NCBI GenBank assembly: GCA_964553045.1
Contig: CAZKJG010000015.1
Span: 23,101 to 87,100, forward strand
Reading direction: 5' to 3'
DNA length: 64,000 nucleotides
Origin: JAWLEP01 sp964553045
GTDB taxonomy: Bacteria; Fermentibacterota; Fermentibacteria; Fermentibacterales; JCC-6
In this document: positions 48,782 through 56,930 of the stretch, in pieces
Layout of the letters: every line of letters starts with the position of its first letter
How positions within the stretch are numbered: the first letter of the stretch is position 1
Notes under the pieces: model-generated
The model's database searches: none
Told to the model about the DNA's origin: nothing
What the model saw: only the letters and a program-made list of their open reading frames with translations
Made by a program: the position numbers and the translations under genes

Positions 48782-50932
48782 ATGGCGGCTCTGCTGATCA
48801 CGGCGCTCGTTCTGTTTCCCCCGGCCGAGGACTGGACGCACTACACCAGCATGAGCGCGGTGGAGGACCTGCTGTTGCGTGACGGCTCGGTCGTCTGCGC
48901 CACCAGCGGAGGCCTGCTGTTCGTCTCCCTGGACGGCGGCGAGATATCCCCGGACTCCTCCTACACCTATCCCGGCAGGCTCTCCCACAGCCGGGTAAGC
49001 GGACTCGCAGAGGACGGCGACGGAACCTTGTGGGTGTGCCTCTACGGGGGGGGAATAGACCTCTTCCACCCCGACGGCACCTTCGAGAACTTCGGCCTGC
49101 TCGACGGCCTGCCCCCGAAGCTGGAGGTGAACGCGGTGGTTCCCGATACCTCCGTCTACGCCGCCACATCGGAGGGGCTGTCCGTGAGGGAGGCCGGCTA
49201 CTTCCAGACCTACACCACCTCCTCCACCGGCGGGGGACTGCCCTCCAACCGGGTGTTCAGCCTGCTGCCGGTGGACGCGGGAATGATGGTGGGCACCGAT
49301 GCGGGGGCGGCCCTGCTGGCTTCCGGGGCCTTTCCCGGGTCCGCCTCCTCCTGGACCGGCTACCCGGAGCTGGAGGGCACCGAGATAAGGGACATGGCCC
49401 TCGCCGGCGATACCGTATGGGCGGCCGCCAGCTCCGGCCTCCTGGCCCTGTACATCCCCGACGGTGTATGGCAGGAGGTTTCCGGCTTTCCGGCCGACGG
49501 CGCCTACAGCGTCGACTTCTCCGGAGACACGCTGGCGGTGGGCAGCCGCCTGGCCGTGCACTGCAGGACGGCCTCCGGCTGGAGCGGTGACTCCTCTTTT
49601 GCCGGCGAGGCCCTATCGGCGGTGGAGCTGGTCGATGGCGCGGTGCTCGCAGGCCAGTACGCGGTGTTCAGCGAGGACCGCTCCTGGGGCGAGGGCCTGG
49701 CCCTGGGCTGGCCCGGCACGGAATGGAGCCGCTACGTTCCTTCGGGCATACCGGCCAACGACCTGGAGAGCGTGTCGGCGGTGGCCGGAATCGTCTGGGC
49801 CGGCACCGACGACAACGGCGCCGGCTACCTGATGGCCGGGGAATGGACCAAGGTGAAGTCGGAGCTGTCCAACGGGGCGCAGCTCTTCTCCGTGGAGGCG
49901 GCCCCGGGAGCCGGATACGTCGCCCCCTACCACCACGGGCTCTGCTGGGTGGACGCCGGCGTATCCGGTCCCGCCCGGGTGCTGTGCTGGACCGCGGAGG
50001 ACGGGCTGATAAACGACCAGGTCGTGGACATGGCCCGGGCCGGCTCCGGCGACGTGTGGCTGGCGCAGGTGCCCTTCTCGGAGGGAGAGGAGTCCGGGGT
50101 AGCTCACATCAGCTGGACGCCGGGTGTGGAGGGCAGCGAGACCTGGACGCAGTTCACCCAGCTCGACGGCCTGCCCTCGGGAACCGTCAACTCCGTGGAC
50201 CTGCCCATGGAGGAAGACGGCAAAGCCTGGGCCGGCACGTCGGGGGGGGCCGCCCTCCTGGACCTGGGCTCCGGGGCGGTGGAGACCGTGCTGGGGGTGG
50301 CGGACGGCCTTCCCGCGGCGAACGTCCAGCGGGTGGCCTGCTCTCCCGACGGCAGCGTCTGGCTGGGAACCACCGCGGGGCTGGCGGTGCGCGGCCCCCA
50401 GGGGTCCGTCGAGCAGGTCGAAGAGGTGAGCGGGGCCGTGGAGGCCCTCTGCGTCGACAACCTGGGCGGTGCCTGGGCGGCCACCTCCGACGTCCTGTAC
50501 AGGGTGGCGGCCGAAGGCACCGTGGAGGAGATAAACACCTTCAACAGCCCCCTGCTCTCCCTGCACATAAGCTCGCTGGACTGCGACACCGAGCAGGGCC
50601 TGGTGTACGTGGCCACCACGGACCACGGCCTGTGGAGGATAGAGCTGGCCAGCGGCCTGCAGGGCGACGGGTCGGCGCCCGTGCTCTACCCCAACCCCTT
50701 CCTGCCTTCCATCCACGGCTCGGTCCGGGTGGCCGGGCTTCCCGACGAGACCACCGGCATGCGGGTGTTTGACCTGTCCGGTTCGCTGGTATATGAGTCA
50801 CAGCCCGCCAGCAGGTCCCAGCTGGGCTGGGACGGGACCGCCGCCACCGGCCCGGCCGCCAGCGGCACCTACATGGTTCTGGTGGAGCAGGGCGGCAGCA
50901 GCTGGCTGCTCAAGCTGGCCGTCGTCAGGTAG
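48782..50932 (+). CDS. PorZ-like T9SS protein: two-component-regulator propeller plus sorting domain
   Basis: This 716-residue protein has two seven-blade propellers made of two-component-regulator-like repeats (TSGGLLFVSLDGG, EDGDGTLWVCLYGGGIDLF, SPDGSVWLGTTAGLAV). At the end (about 630-716) is a FlgD-like/T9SS type domain with VLYPNPFLPS and MRVFDLSGSLVYE, GTYMVLVEQGG. This is the architecture of PorZ of Porphyromonas, a surface T9SS part that presents anionic LPS to the sortase PorU. GGAGGAGAGG lies before the ATG. Identity as PorZ is inferred from the domain order; other two-propeller proteins exist. Confidence 0.75.
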   Translation: MAALLITALVLFPPAEDWTHYTSMSAVEDLLLRDGSVVCATSGGLLFVSLDGGEISPDSSYTYPGRLSHSRVSGLAEDGDGTLWVCLYGGGIDLFHPDGTFENFGLLDGLPPKLEVNAVVPDTSVYAATSEGLSVREAGYFQTYTTSSTGGGLPSNRVFSLLPVDAGMMVGTDAGAALLASGAFPGSASSWTGYPELEGTEIRDMALAGDTVWAAASSGLLALYIPDGVWQEVSGFPADGAYSVDFSGDTLAVGSRLAVHCRTASGWSGDSSFAGEALSAVELVDGAVLAGQYAVFSEDRSWGEGLALGWPGTEWSRYVPSGIPANDLESVSAVAGIVWAGTDDNGAGYLMAGEWTKVKSELSNGAQLFSVEAAPGAGYVAPYHHGLCWVDAGVSGPARVLCWTAEDGLINDQVVDMARAGSGDVWLAQVPFSEGEESGVAHISWTPGVEGSETWTQFTQLDGLPSGTVNSVDLPMEEDGKAWAGTSGGAALLDLGSGAVETVLGVADGLPAANVQRVACSPDGSVWLGTTAGLAVRGPQGSVEQVEEVSGAVEALCVDNLGGAWAATSDVLYRVAAEGTVEEINTFNSPLLSLHISSLDCDTEQGLVYVATTDHGLWRIELASGLQGDGSAPVLYPNPFLPSIHGSVRVAGLPDETTGMRVFDLSGSLVYESQPASRSQLGWDGTAATGPAASGTYMVLVEQGGSSWLLKLAVVR

Positions 50933-50960
50933 CCGAGATATCCATTCGAGGGGGATGCGG

Positions 50961-51692
50961 ATGAAGGGTGTAGTGCTCGCCGGAGGGCTGGGAACGAGGC
51001 TGCGGCCGCTAACCAGGATCACCAACAAGCACCTGCTGCCCGTCTACGACCAGCCGATGATATTCTATCCGCTTCAGAAGCTGGCCGAGGCCGGGGTGCT
51101 GGACGTCATGCTGGTCACCGGCGGAGACAGCGCCGGCGACTTCCTGCGGCTGCTGGGCGACGGTTCGCGCTTCGGGCTGCGGACGCTGAACTACGCCTAC
51201 CAGGAGCGGGAGGGCGGCATAGCCGAGGCCATAGGCCTCACCAGGAGCTTCGTGGGCGAGGACCGCTTCGTGGTGGTGCTGGGGGACAACCTGATGGAAG
51301 CCTCCCTGAAGCCCTACGTGGAGGCCTTCGGACGTCAGGGGAAGGGGGCCAGGATACTGCTGTCCGAGGTGGACAATCCCAGCGATTACGGCGTGGCCGA
51401 GCTTGAGGGTAACCGGGTGGTGTCCATAGAGGAGAAGCCCGAGAACCCCCGCAGCAGCTACGCGGTGATCGGCGTCTACATGTACGACAGCCTGGCCTAC
51501 GGGATCATCGACGGCCTGGAGCCGTCCGCCCGGGGGGAGCTGGAGGTCACCGACGTGAACAGCGCCTACCTGGAGCGGGGCCTGCTGCGGGCGGACGTGC
51601 TTGACGGCTGGTGGGCCGACTGCGGCTCCAGCATCGACGGGCTCCTGGAGGCCAACCGCATGGCCGCCAGGCTCCGGGGCGACGGGAAGTAG
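50961..51692 (+). CDS. rmlA: Glucose-1-phosphate thymidylyltransferase
   Basis: This 243-residue nucleotidyltransferase has GVVLAGGLGTRLRPLTRITNKHLLPVYDQPMI for the substrate loop, LLGDNLM, and YAVIGVYMYDS. It is the short bacterial RmlA/RfbA form that makes dTDP-glucose from dTTP and glucose-1-phosphate. Two ATGs, 50955 and 50961, follow GAGGGGG; spacing favours 50961. rmlB is 4 bases downstream. rmlC and rmlD are not in the window, so the product may be dTDP-4-keto-6-deoxyglucose or a derivative made elsewhere. Confidence 0.88.
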   Translation: MKGVVLAGGLGTRLRPLTRITNKHLLPVYDQPMIFYPLQKLAEAGVLDVMLVTGGDSAGDFLRLLGDGSRFGLRTLNYAYQEREGGIAEAIGLTRSFVGEDRFVVVLGDNLMEASLKPYVEAFGRQGKGARILLSEVDNPSDYGVAELEGNRVVSIEEKPENPRSSYAVIGVYMYDSLAYGIIDGLEPSARGELEVTDVNSAYLERGLLRADVLDGWWADCGSSIDGLLEANRMAARLRGDGK

Positions 51693-51696
51693 GGGC

Positions 51697-52716
51697 ATGC
51701 GGGTTCTGGTAACCGGCGGCGCCGGCTTCATAGGAAGCAACTTCTGCCACTACCTCTCCCGGCGCCGGCCGGACTGGGAGATCACGGTGCTGGACAAGCT
51801 GACCTACGCCGGCCGCCGGGAGAACCTGGAGGGCCTGGAGGAGTCGGGCAGGCTTCGCTTCCTGCGCGGCGATATCTGCCGCCCAGACGACGTGGCCCGG
51901 GCCATGGAGGGCTGCTCGCGGGTGGTGAACTTCGCCGCCGAGACCCATGTGGACAGGTCCATAGAGGACGCCGCCGGTTTCGTCCGCACCGACGTGGAGG
52001 GGGTCAGGATTCTGCTGGAGGAGTTCCGTCGCCGGAAGGCCGGGCTCTTCCTGCAGATATCGACCGACGAGGTCTACGGGAGCGTGGAGACCGGACGTTC
52101 CTCCGAGGAAGACCCGCTCCGGCCCCGCAGCCCCTACTCGGCCTCCAAGGCCGGCGGCGAGCTGTTGGTTATGGGCTACTGGCACACCCACGGCACGCCG
52201 GTGGTGGTCACCAGGGCCTCCAACAACTACGGGCCCCGGCAGTACCCCGAGAAGCTCATTCCCCTCTTCCTGACCAACGCCATGGAGGGCAGGGAGCTCC
52301 CCCTGTACGGGGACGGCTCCAACCGACGGGACTGGATATACGTCGAGGATCACTGCGCCGCCCTGCTGCGGGTGCTGGAGGACGCCGAGCCGGGCAGCGT
52401 ATACAACATCGGAGCCGGCGAGGAGCTCTCCAACCTGGAGGTGACCAGGGCCATACTGGAGTCCGTGGGCGCCGGCGAGGAGCTGATCCGCTTCGTGGAG
52501 GACCGGCCGGGGCACGACCGCCGATACGCCCTGGACGTGTCCGGAATAGAGTCGGATCTGGGCTGGGCCCCCGCGGTGGACTTCGAGGAGGGACTGAGAA
52601 GGACCGTCCGCTGGTACAGGGACAATGAGGACTGGTGGAAGACGATAAAATCCGGCAGATTCAGGGAATACTACGAGCGGCAGTACCGCCGCCGGCTGGA
52701 CGGGGCCGGTGGCTGA
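51697..52716 (+). CDS. rmlB: dTDP-glucose 4,6-dehydratase
   Basis: This 339-residue extended SDR has VTGGAGFIGSNFCHYL, NFAAETHVDRSIED, QISTDEVYGSVE (catalytic Thr-Asp-Glu), YSASKAGGELLV (Tyr-x3-Lys), SNNYGPRQYPEKLIP and GDGSNRRDWIYVEDHC. These are the RmlB family marks. The start at 51697 has AGGGG before it. It converts dTDP-glucose to the 4-keto-6-deoxy sugar. Confidence 0.92.
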   Translation: MRVLVTGGAGFIGSNFCHYLSRRRPDWEITVLDKLTYAGRRENLEGLEESGRLRFLRGDICRPDDVARAMEGCSRVVNFAAETHVDRSIEDAAGFVRTDVEGVRILLEEFRRRKAGLFLQISTDEVYGSVETGRSSEEDPLRPRSPYSASKAGGELLVMGYWHTHGTPVVVTRASNNYGPRQYPEKLIPLFLTNAMEGRELPLYGDGSNRRDWIYVEDHCAALLRVLEDAEPGSVYNIGAGEELSNLEVTRAILESVGAGEELIRFVEDRPGHDRRYALDVSGIESDLGWAPAVDFEEGLRRTVRWYRDNEDWWKTIKSGRFREYYERQYRRRLDGAGG

Positions 52717-52740
52717 GGCGGCAGGAAACCTGGAGGCGGG

Positions 52741-53679
52741 ATGAGAGTACTGGTGACCGGCGGGGCCGGCTTCATAGGCAGCCACCTGTGCGACAGGCTG
52801 CTGGATGACGGCCACGTGGTGATCGCGCTGGACAACCTGATAACCGGGAGCGTGGACAACATCTCCCACCTGGCCGGCCGCGACGACTTCACCTTCATCC
52901 ACCACGACGTCACCGAGTTCATCTTCGTGCAGGGGAATGTCGACTTCGTATTCCACCTGGCCTCCCCGGCCAGCCCCGAGGACTACCTGAAGTACCCCAT
53001 ACAGACCCTCAAGGTGGGCGCCCTGGGTACGCACAAGGCGTTGGGCCTGGCCGTCGAGAAGGACTCCGGGCTGCTGCTGGCCTCCACCAGCGAGGTGTAC
53101 GGCGACCCCCGGGTCCATCCCCAGCCGGAGGACTACTGGGGCAACGTGAACCCGGTGGGCCCCAGGGGGGTCTACGACGAGGCCAAGAGGTTCGCCGAGG
53201 CCCTGGCCTTCGCCTACCGAAGGTTCCACGGCGTCGATGCCAAGATCGCCAGGATATTCAACACCTACGGCCCCCGCATGCGGGCCGACGACGGCAGGGT
53301 GGTGCCCTCGTTCATCTGCCAGGCCCTGCTGGGACGCGACCTGACCGTGTTCGGCGACGGCAGCCAGACCCGCAGCTTCTGCTACGTGTCCGACACGGTC
53401 GACGGACTGGTGAGACTGATGGAGAGCGATCTGGCCGGCCCGGTGAACATAGGCAATCCCGACGAGATGACCATTCGCCAGTTCGCCGAATTCGTGCTGA
53501 AGGCCGCCGGGGGCGAAAGCGGCGTATGCCACCGCAAGCTGCCGGTGGACGACCCGAAGGTCCGCAGGCCTGACATCGCACTTGCCCGCAGCGAGCTGGG
53601 CTGGGAGCCTGAGGTGTCGCTGGAGGACGGAATCGCCCGAACCGTAGACTACTTCGGGGAAACCGAATGTTCATCATGA
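52741..53679 (+). CDS. UDP-glucuronate decarboxylase (UXS-like)
   Basis: This 312-residue extended SDR has VTGGAGFIGSHLCDRL, HLASPASPEDYLKYPIQTLK, LASTSEVYGDPRVHPQPEDY, VGPRGVYDEAKRFAE (Tyr-x3-Lys), FNTYGPRM and SQTRSFCYVSDTVDG. The HLASPASP and HPQPE strings are typical of UDP-xylose synthases, which make UDP-xylose from UDP-glucuronate. GGAGGCGGG precedes the ATG. UDP-xylose is therefore a likely sugar donor. No UDP-glucose dehydrogenase lies in the window. Confidence 0.88.
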   Translation: MRVLVTGGAGFIGSHLCDRLLDDGHVVIALDNLITGSVDNISHLAGRDDFTFIHHDVTEFIFVQGNVDFVFHLASPASPEDYLKYPIQTLKVGALGTHKALGLAVEKDSGLLLASTSEVYGDPRVHPQPEDYWGNVNPVGPRGVYDEAKRFAEALAFAYRRFHGVDAKIARIFNTYGPRMRADDGRVVPSFICQALLGRDLTVFGDGSQTRSFCYVSDTVDGLVRLMESDLAGPVNIGNPDEMTIRQFAEFVLKAAGGESGVCHRKLPVDDPKVRRPDIALARSELGWEPEVSLEDGIARTVDYFGETECSS

Positions 53680-53689
53680 CGGGGGCCGA

Positions 53690-54898
53690 ATGCTCTTCCT
53701 GATGCTGATCCTGCTCCAGGCCCAGCTGACCCAGACCGGCCTGGTGAGGGAGGAGGATGCTGAGGACGAGACCTCCAGCACGACTCAGCTTCTGATAGAG
53801 GGCATAACGGAGCAAGTGGACCGGGACCGCTACCGCCTGGGTCCGGGTGACATTCTCACCCTGACCTTCCAGGGGGGCTGCACCAGGTACATGGTGGCGT
53901 CCGGGGCCTCTCCGGTGAGCATGATAACCGTAACCAGCGACGGCATGGTGACCGCTCCGGGGGTGGGTCAGCTGGAGGTGGGCGGCCTGACCATATCCGC
54001 CGCCCAGGACACCCTGGCGGAGATGGCGCTGCACCAGTATCCGGGGTCCGATCTGCGCCTGGCCCTGGCCCAGCCCAGATCGCTGCGCGTAATGGTGCGC
54101 GGCATGGTCGACACTCCCGGAACCTATGTGATGAGCTCGGTCCACCGGGTCTCGGACCTGGTGGAGCAGGCGGGGGGGCTCTCCATGTACGGTTCCCGCC
54201 TGGGCACCATGTACACCGACGAGGGCGACACACTGGAAGTGGACCTGATGTTCGACCCCGACACCATGCGGCGGATCGAAGACCCCTACCTGACCAACAA
54301 CGCCGTTGTGAGCTTCCCTCTGATGGAGAATCCGGTCTACGTGGTCAGACGGGGAAGGGCCAGCGACGCCAGGGGCATGTCGGTTCCGCCGGTGGAGACC
54401 TGGGACCTTCAGGACTCCACCGACATATCGCTGTTCCTGGACTACACCGGCGGCCTGTCGGGAGACGTGGACCTTTCGCGCAGCATGCTGGTCCGGGGCG
54501 ACAGCGCCTGGTCGGTCTGGAGCCCCCGGTCGGGTGTCCGCGGCATCGCCATGCAACCGGGCGACACGCTTGACCTGGTGCTGATCTCCGACTCGGTGGT
54601 GGTGAGCGGAGCGGTGAAGAGCACCGGGGACCTGGCCTACGTACCCGGCTGGAGCGTGAGGGAGTACGTGGCCCGCAGCGGCGGCTTCAGCTACGACGCG
54701 AAGGAGAGCGGGGTCGAGGTGATACGGGAGGGCCGCGTGGTGGCCAGCGGACCGGGCGCTCATGACTACGTTCCGCTTCCCGGCGACCTGATAGAGGTTC
54801 CGTACAGCTGGATAACCCGCAACCGCGACGCGATTGCGGTTCTGAGCACCACTGTGGGAATCGTAAGCATCGTCTACAACCTTCTGGACCGCAACTGA
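53690..54898 (+). CDS. Polysaccharide export protein (Wza-like, SLBB domains)
   Basis: This 402-residue protein has a signal peptide (MLFLMLILLQAQLTQ), a PES domain starting DRYRLGPGDILTLTF, and SLBB-like beta-grasp domains (RVMVRGMVDTPGTYVMSSVHRVSDLVEQAGGL and SVVVSGAVKSTGDLAYVPGWSVREYVARSGGF). A C-terminal membrane-like helix AIAVLSTTVGIVSIVYNLL follows. No lipobox is visible, unlike E. coli Wza. It would form the periplasmic/outer-membrane export channel with Wzz. Its stop shares TGATG with the next gene. Confidence 0.82.
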   Translation: MLFLMLILLQAQLTQTGLVREEDAEDETSSTTQLLIEGITEQVDRDRYRLGPGDILTLTFQGGCTRYMVASGASPVSMITVTSDGMVTAPGVGQLEVGGLTISAAQDTLAEMALHQYPGSDLRLALAQPRSLRVMVRGMVDTPGTYVMSSVHRVSDLVEQAGGLSMYGSRLGTMYTDEGDTLEVDLMFDPDTMRRIEDPYLTNNAVVSFPLMENPVYVVRRGRASDARGMSVPPVETWDLQDSTDISLFLDYTGGLSGDVDLSRSMLVRGDSAWSVWSPRSGVRGIAMQPGDTLDLVLISDSVVVSGAVKSTGDLAYVPGWSVREYVARSGGFSYDAKESGVEVIREGRVVASGPGAHDYVPLPGDLIEVPYSWITRNRDAIAVLSTTVGIVSIVYNLLDRN

Positions 54899-56172
54899 TG
54901 AGCGTCGAGAAGGGAGACGGCCGAGCCATGGAAGCCACGGGCGGAAGGTCACTGCCCGGCAGCCTCCTGGGCGAGGCCATCGCCACGGTAGCGTCCAACC
55001 TCCGGAAGATAGCCGTCTTCTGCCTCCTGGTGGCGATCGCCAGCTCCGTCTACGCCCTTACCCGCGACATATGGTTCTCCTCCTCGGCCCTTCTCGTGGT
55101 GCCGGGCAGCAACGCTCCGGCGTCGGGGCTGGAGGAGATTGCGGGCGACCTGCTTCCCCAGGGCATATCCGGCCTTGCGCAGGTGGGAATGTCGTCCATG
55201 GGCGTACCCGGCGGGCCCGACATCACCGTTGCCCTGGCCGTGCTCAGCTCCCGGCCGGTTCTGGAGAGGCTCATGCTGGAAACCGGCTTTATGGAGGAAC
55301 ACGAGATAGACTACAGCACCGACAAGGCCCTGGAGAAGTTCGGAACGGTGCTCTCGGCCACCCTGACCGACCAGGGCTTCATAGAGCTGTCGGGCATGGC
55401 CAGCACTAGGGAGTCGGCGGCCTTTCTGGTCAGCCGCTGGATCGCCATCGCCAACGAGGAGCTCTCCCAGATGATCACCAGCCGCGCCAGGCGGGCCCGC
55501 ATAGAGACCGAGAAGGCCCTGCGCCTGCAGACGGACTCCCTGGCGGCCGCACAGCGTCGCATGGAGGAGTTCCGCACCGAGACCGGCATCTACTACCCCA
55601 GGACCCAGGCCGAGCAGGCGGTGGGCCTTCTGGCCAACGCCGAGCGGGACCTGCTCGGCGTGGAGAGTGAGCTGGCCGCCCTGCGGGGCTCGGTGTCCCC
55701 GGAGAATCAGCTGTACAGGGAGGCCCAGCGAAGGGCATCCTTCCTTCGCGGCTACCTGGAGCGCAGGCTGACCGAGGGCGACTCCCTCAGCGCATTTCCC
55801 GGCATGGAGGGCATGCCGAGCATAATTCGCCGATACGAGGAGCTCTTCCTGGAGATGGAGACGAAGACCCTCACCGTCACCATGCTCCGCCAGCAGCTGG
55901 AGCAGCTGAAGGTGCAGGAGCTCAAGGACAGCCCCACGCTTGAGGTAATGGTGCCCCCCAGCCCCCGGTACGAGCGCAGCCGGCCGTACCGGTCCAGGAT
56001 AGTCCTCACGCACACGGTGGCGGCCCTTCTGCTGTCGCTTCTCTGGATCCTGGTGCTCACATATCTTCGGCGAGTGGACAGGGACCGGGAGCTGGGCGGC
56101 TACTGGCGCGGCGTGCTTAGGCAGGCCGGCCGCCAGCTCTTCCTGCTCCGAGAGCGCCGGGGTGACCGCTAG
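54898..56172 (+). CDS. Chain-length regulator (Wzz/PCP-type), no kinase domain
   Basis: This 424-residue PCP protein has two membrane helices (about 38-55 and 370-390). Between them lies the periplasmic region with a Wzz-like N-terminal half (SSALLVVPGSNAPASG), a long coiled coil (about 195-320), and a C-terminal PSPRYERSRPYRSR before the second helix (the proline-rich motif of PCPs). No BY-kinase domain is attached, and none is in the window. It overlaps wza by one base (TGATG) and should set chain length of the exported glycan. Confidence 0.82.
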   Translation: MSVEKGDGRAMEATGGRSLPGSLLGEAIATVASNLRKIAVFCLLVAIASSVYALTRDIWFSSSALLVVPGSNAPASGLEEIAGDLLPQGISGLAQVGMSSMGVPGGPDITVALAVLSSRPVLERLMLETGFMEEHEIDYSTDKALEKFGTVLSATLTDQGFIELSGMASTRESAAFLVSRWIAIANEELSQMITSRARRARIETEKALRLQTDSLAAAQRRMEEFRTETGIYYPRTQAEQAVGLLANAERDLLGVESELAALRGSVSPENQLYREAQRRASFLRGYLERRLTEGDSLSAFPGMEGMPSIIRRYEELFLEMETKTLTVTMLRQQLEQLKVQELKDSPTLEVMVPPSPRYERSRPYRSRIVLTHTVAALLLSLLWILVLTYLRRVDRDRELGGYWRGVLRQAGRQLFLLRERRGDR

Positions 56173-56210
56173 AAGGCCACGCGCGGGGCAGGATCTGGAG
56201 GTTTTTCCGT

Positions 56211-56921
56211 ATGACCGGTAAGACTGAGAGAAAGCGCCGCACGATAGCCGTCGTCGACGACGAGCCGGACATACTGGACCTGGTGGAGCTTCACCTCGGC
56301 AGGGCCGGATTCGGCGTAGACCGCTACTCCGACGCCGGCAGCTTCCTGGAATCCCTGGAGTCGGGCGCACCCGATCTGGTGGTGCTGGACCTGATGCTTC
56401 CCGACCGGCACGGCACCGAGGTATGCCGGCTCATGCGCGACGACGAGAGGCTGTCCGGCATCCCGGTCATCATGCTCACCGCGCTGGGCGAAGAGACCGA
56501 CCGGGTTCTGGGACTGGAGCTGGGGGCCGACGATTACGTCACAAAGCCCTTCTCGCCCCGGGAGCTGGTGGCCAGGGTGAGGGCCGTTCTCCGGCGCTGC
56601 GAGGCGGACCGCGAGGCGGGCAGCGTGATAGACGTCGCCGGGAGGATACGGCTGGACGCGGAGCGCTACACCACCAGCGTCGATGGCCGGGAGGTGGATC
56701 TGACCCCCACGGAGTTCCGTATCCTGAGGATGCTGGCGGAGGGCCACGGCCGGGTCTACTCCCGCGCCCAGCTGCTGGAGATGCTCTGGGGCGGCGAGAA
56801 GTTCGTCTTCGAGCGGACCATAGACGTTCACATCAGGCACATCCGCCAGAAGCTGGGCGACGCCGCGGAGATGATCAGCAACGTCCGCGGAGTCGGCTAC
56901 AAGCTGGACCCCCGGGAGTAG
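56211..56921 (+). CDS. phoB: PhoB-type response regulator
   Basis: This 236-residue OmpR/PhoB regulator has an N-terminal receiver (Asp16-Asp17, phospho-Asp60 in VVLDLMLP, Thr90, Lys112) and a C-terminal winged-helix DNA-binding domain (LTPTEFRILRMLAEGHGRVYSRAQLLEMLWG, TIDVHIRHIRQKLG, VRGVGYKL). GGAGG lies nine bases upstream. The position upstream of phoR and the pst genes, and the Pho box before pstS, support a phosphate-response role. Confidence 0.92.
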   Translation: MTGKTERKRRTIAVVDDEPDILDLVELHLGRAGFGVDRYSDAGSFLESLESGAPDLVVLDLMLPDRHGTEVCRLMRDDERLSGIPVIMLTALGEETDRVLGLELGADDYVTKPFSPRELVARVRAVLRRCEADREAGSVIDVAGRIRLDAERYTTSVDGREVDLTPTEFRILRMLAEGHGRVYSRAQLLEMLWGGEKFVFERTIDVHIRHIRQKLGDAAEMISNVRGVGYKLDPRE

Positions 56922-56930
56922 GGAGCCCCG

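Noticed and set aside
50955..50960. Earlier ATG of rmlA
   Set aside because: GGGGG touches it directly, while the ATG at 50961 has normal spacing and begins at the conserved MKGVVLAGG.
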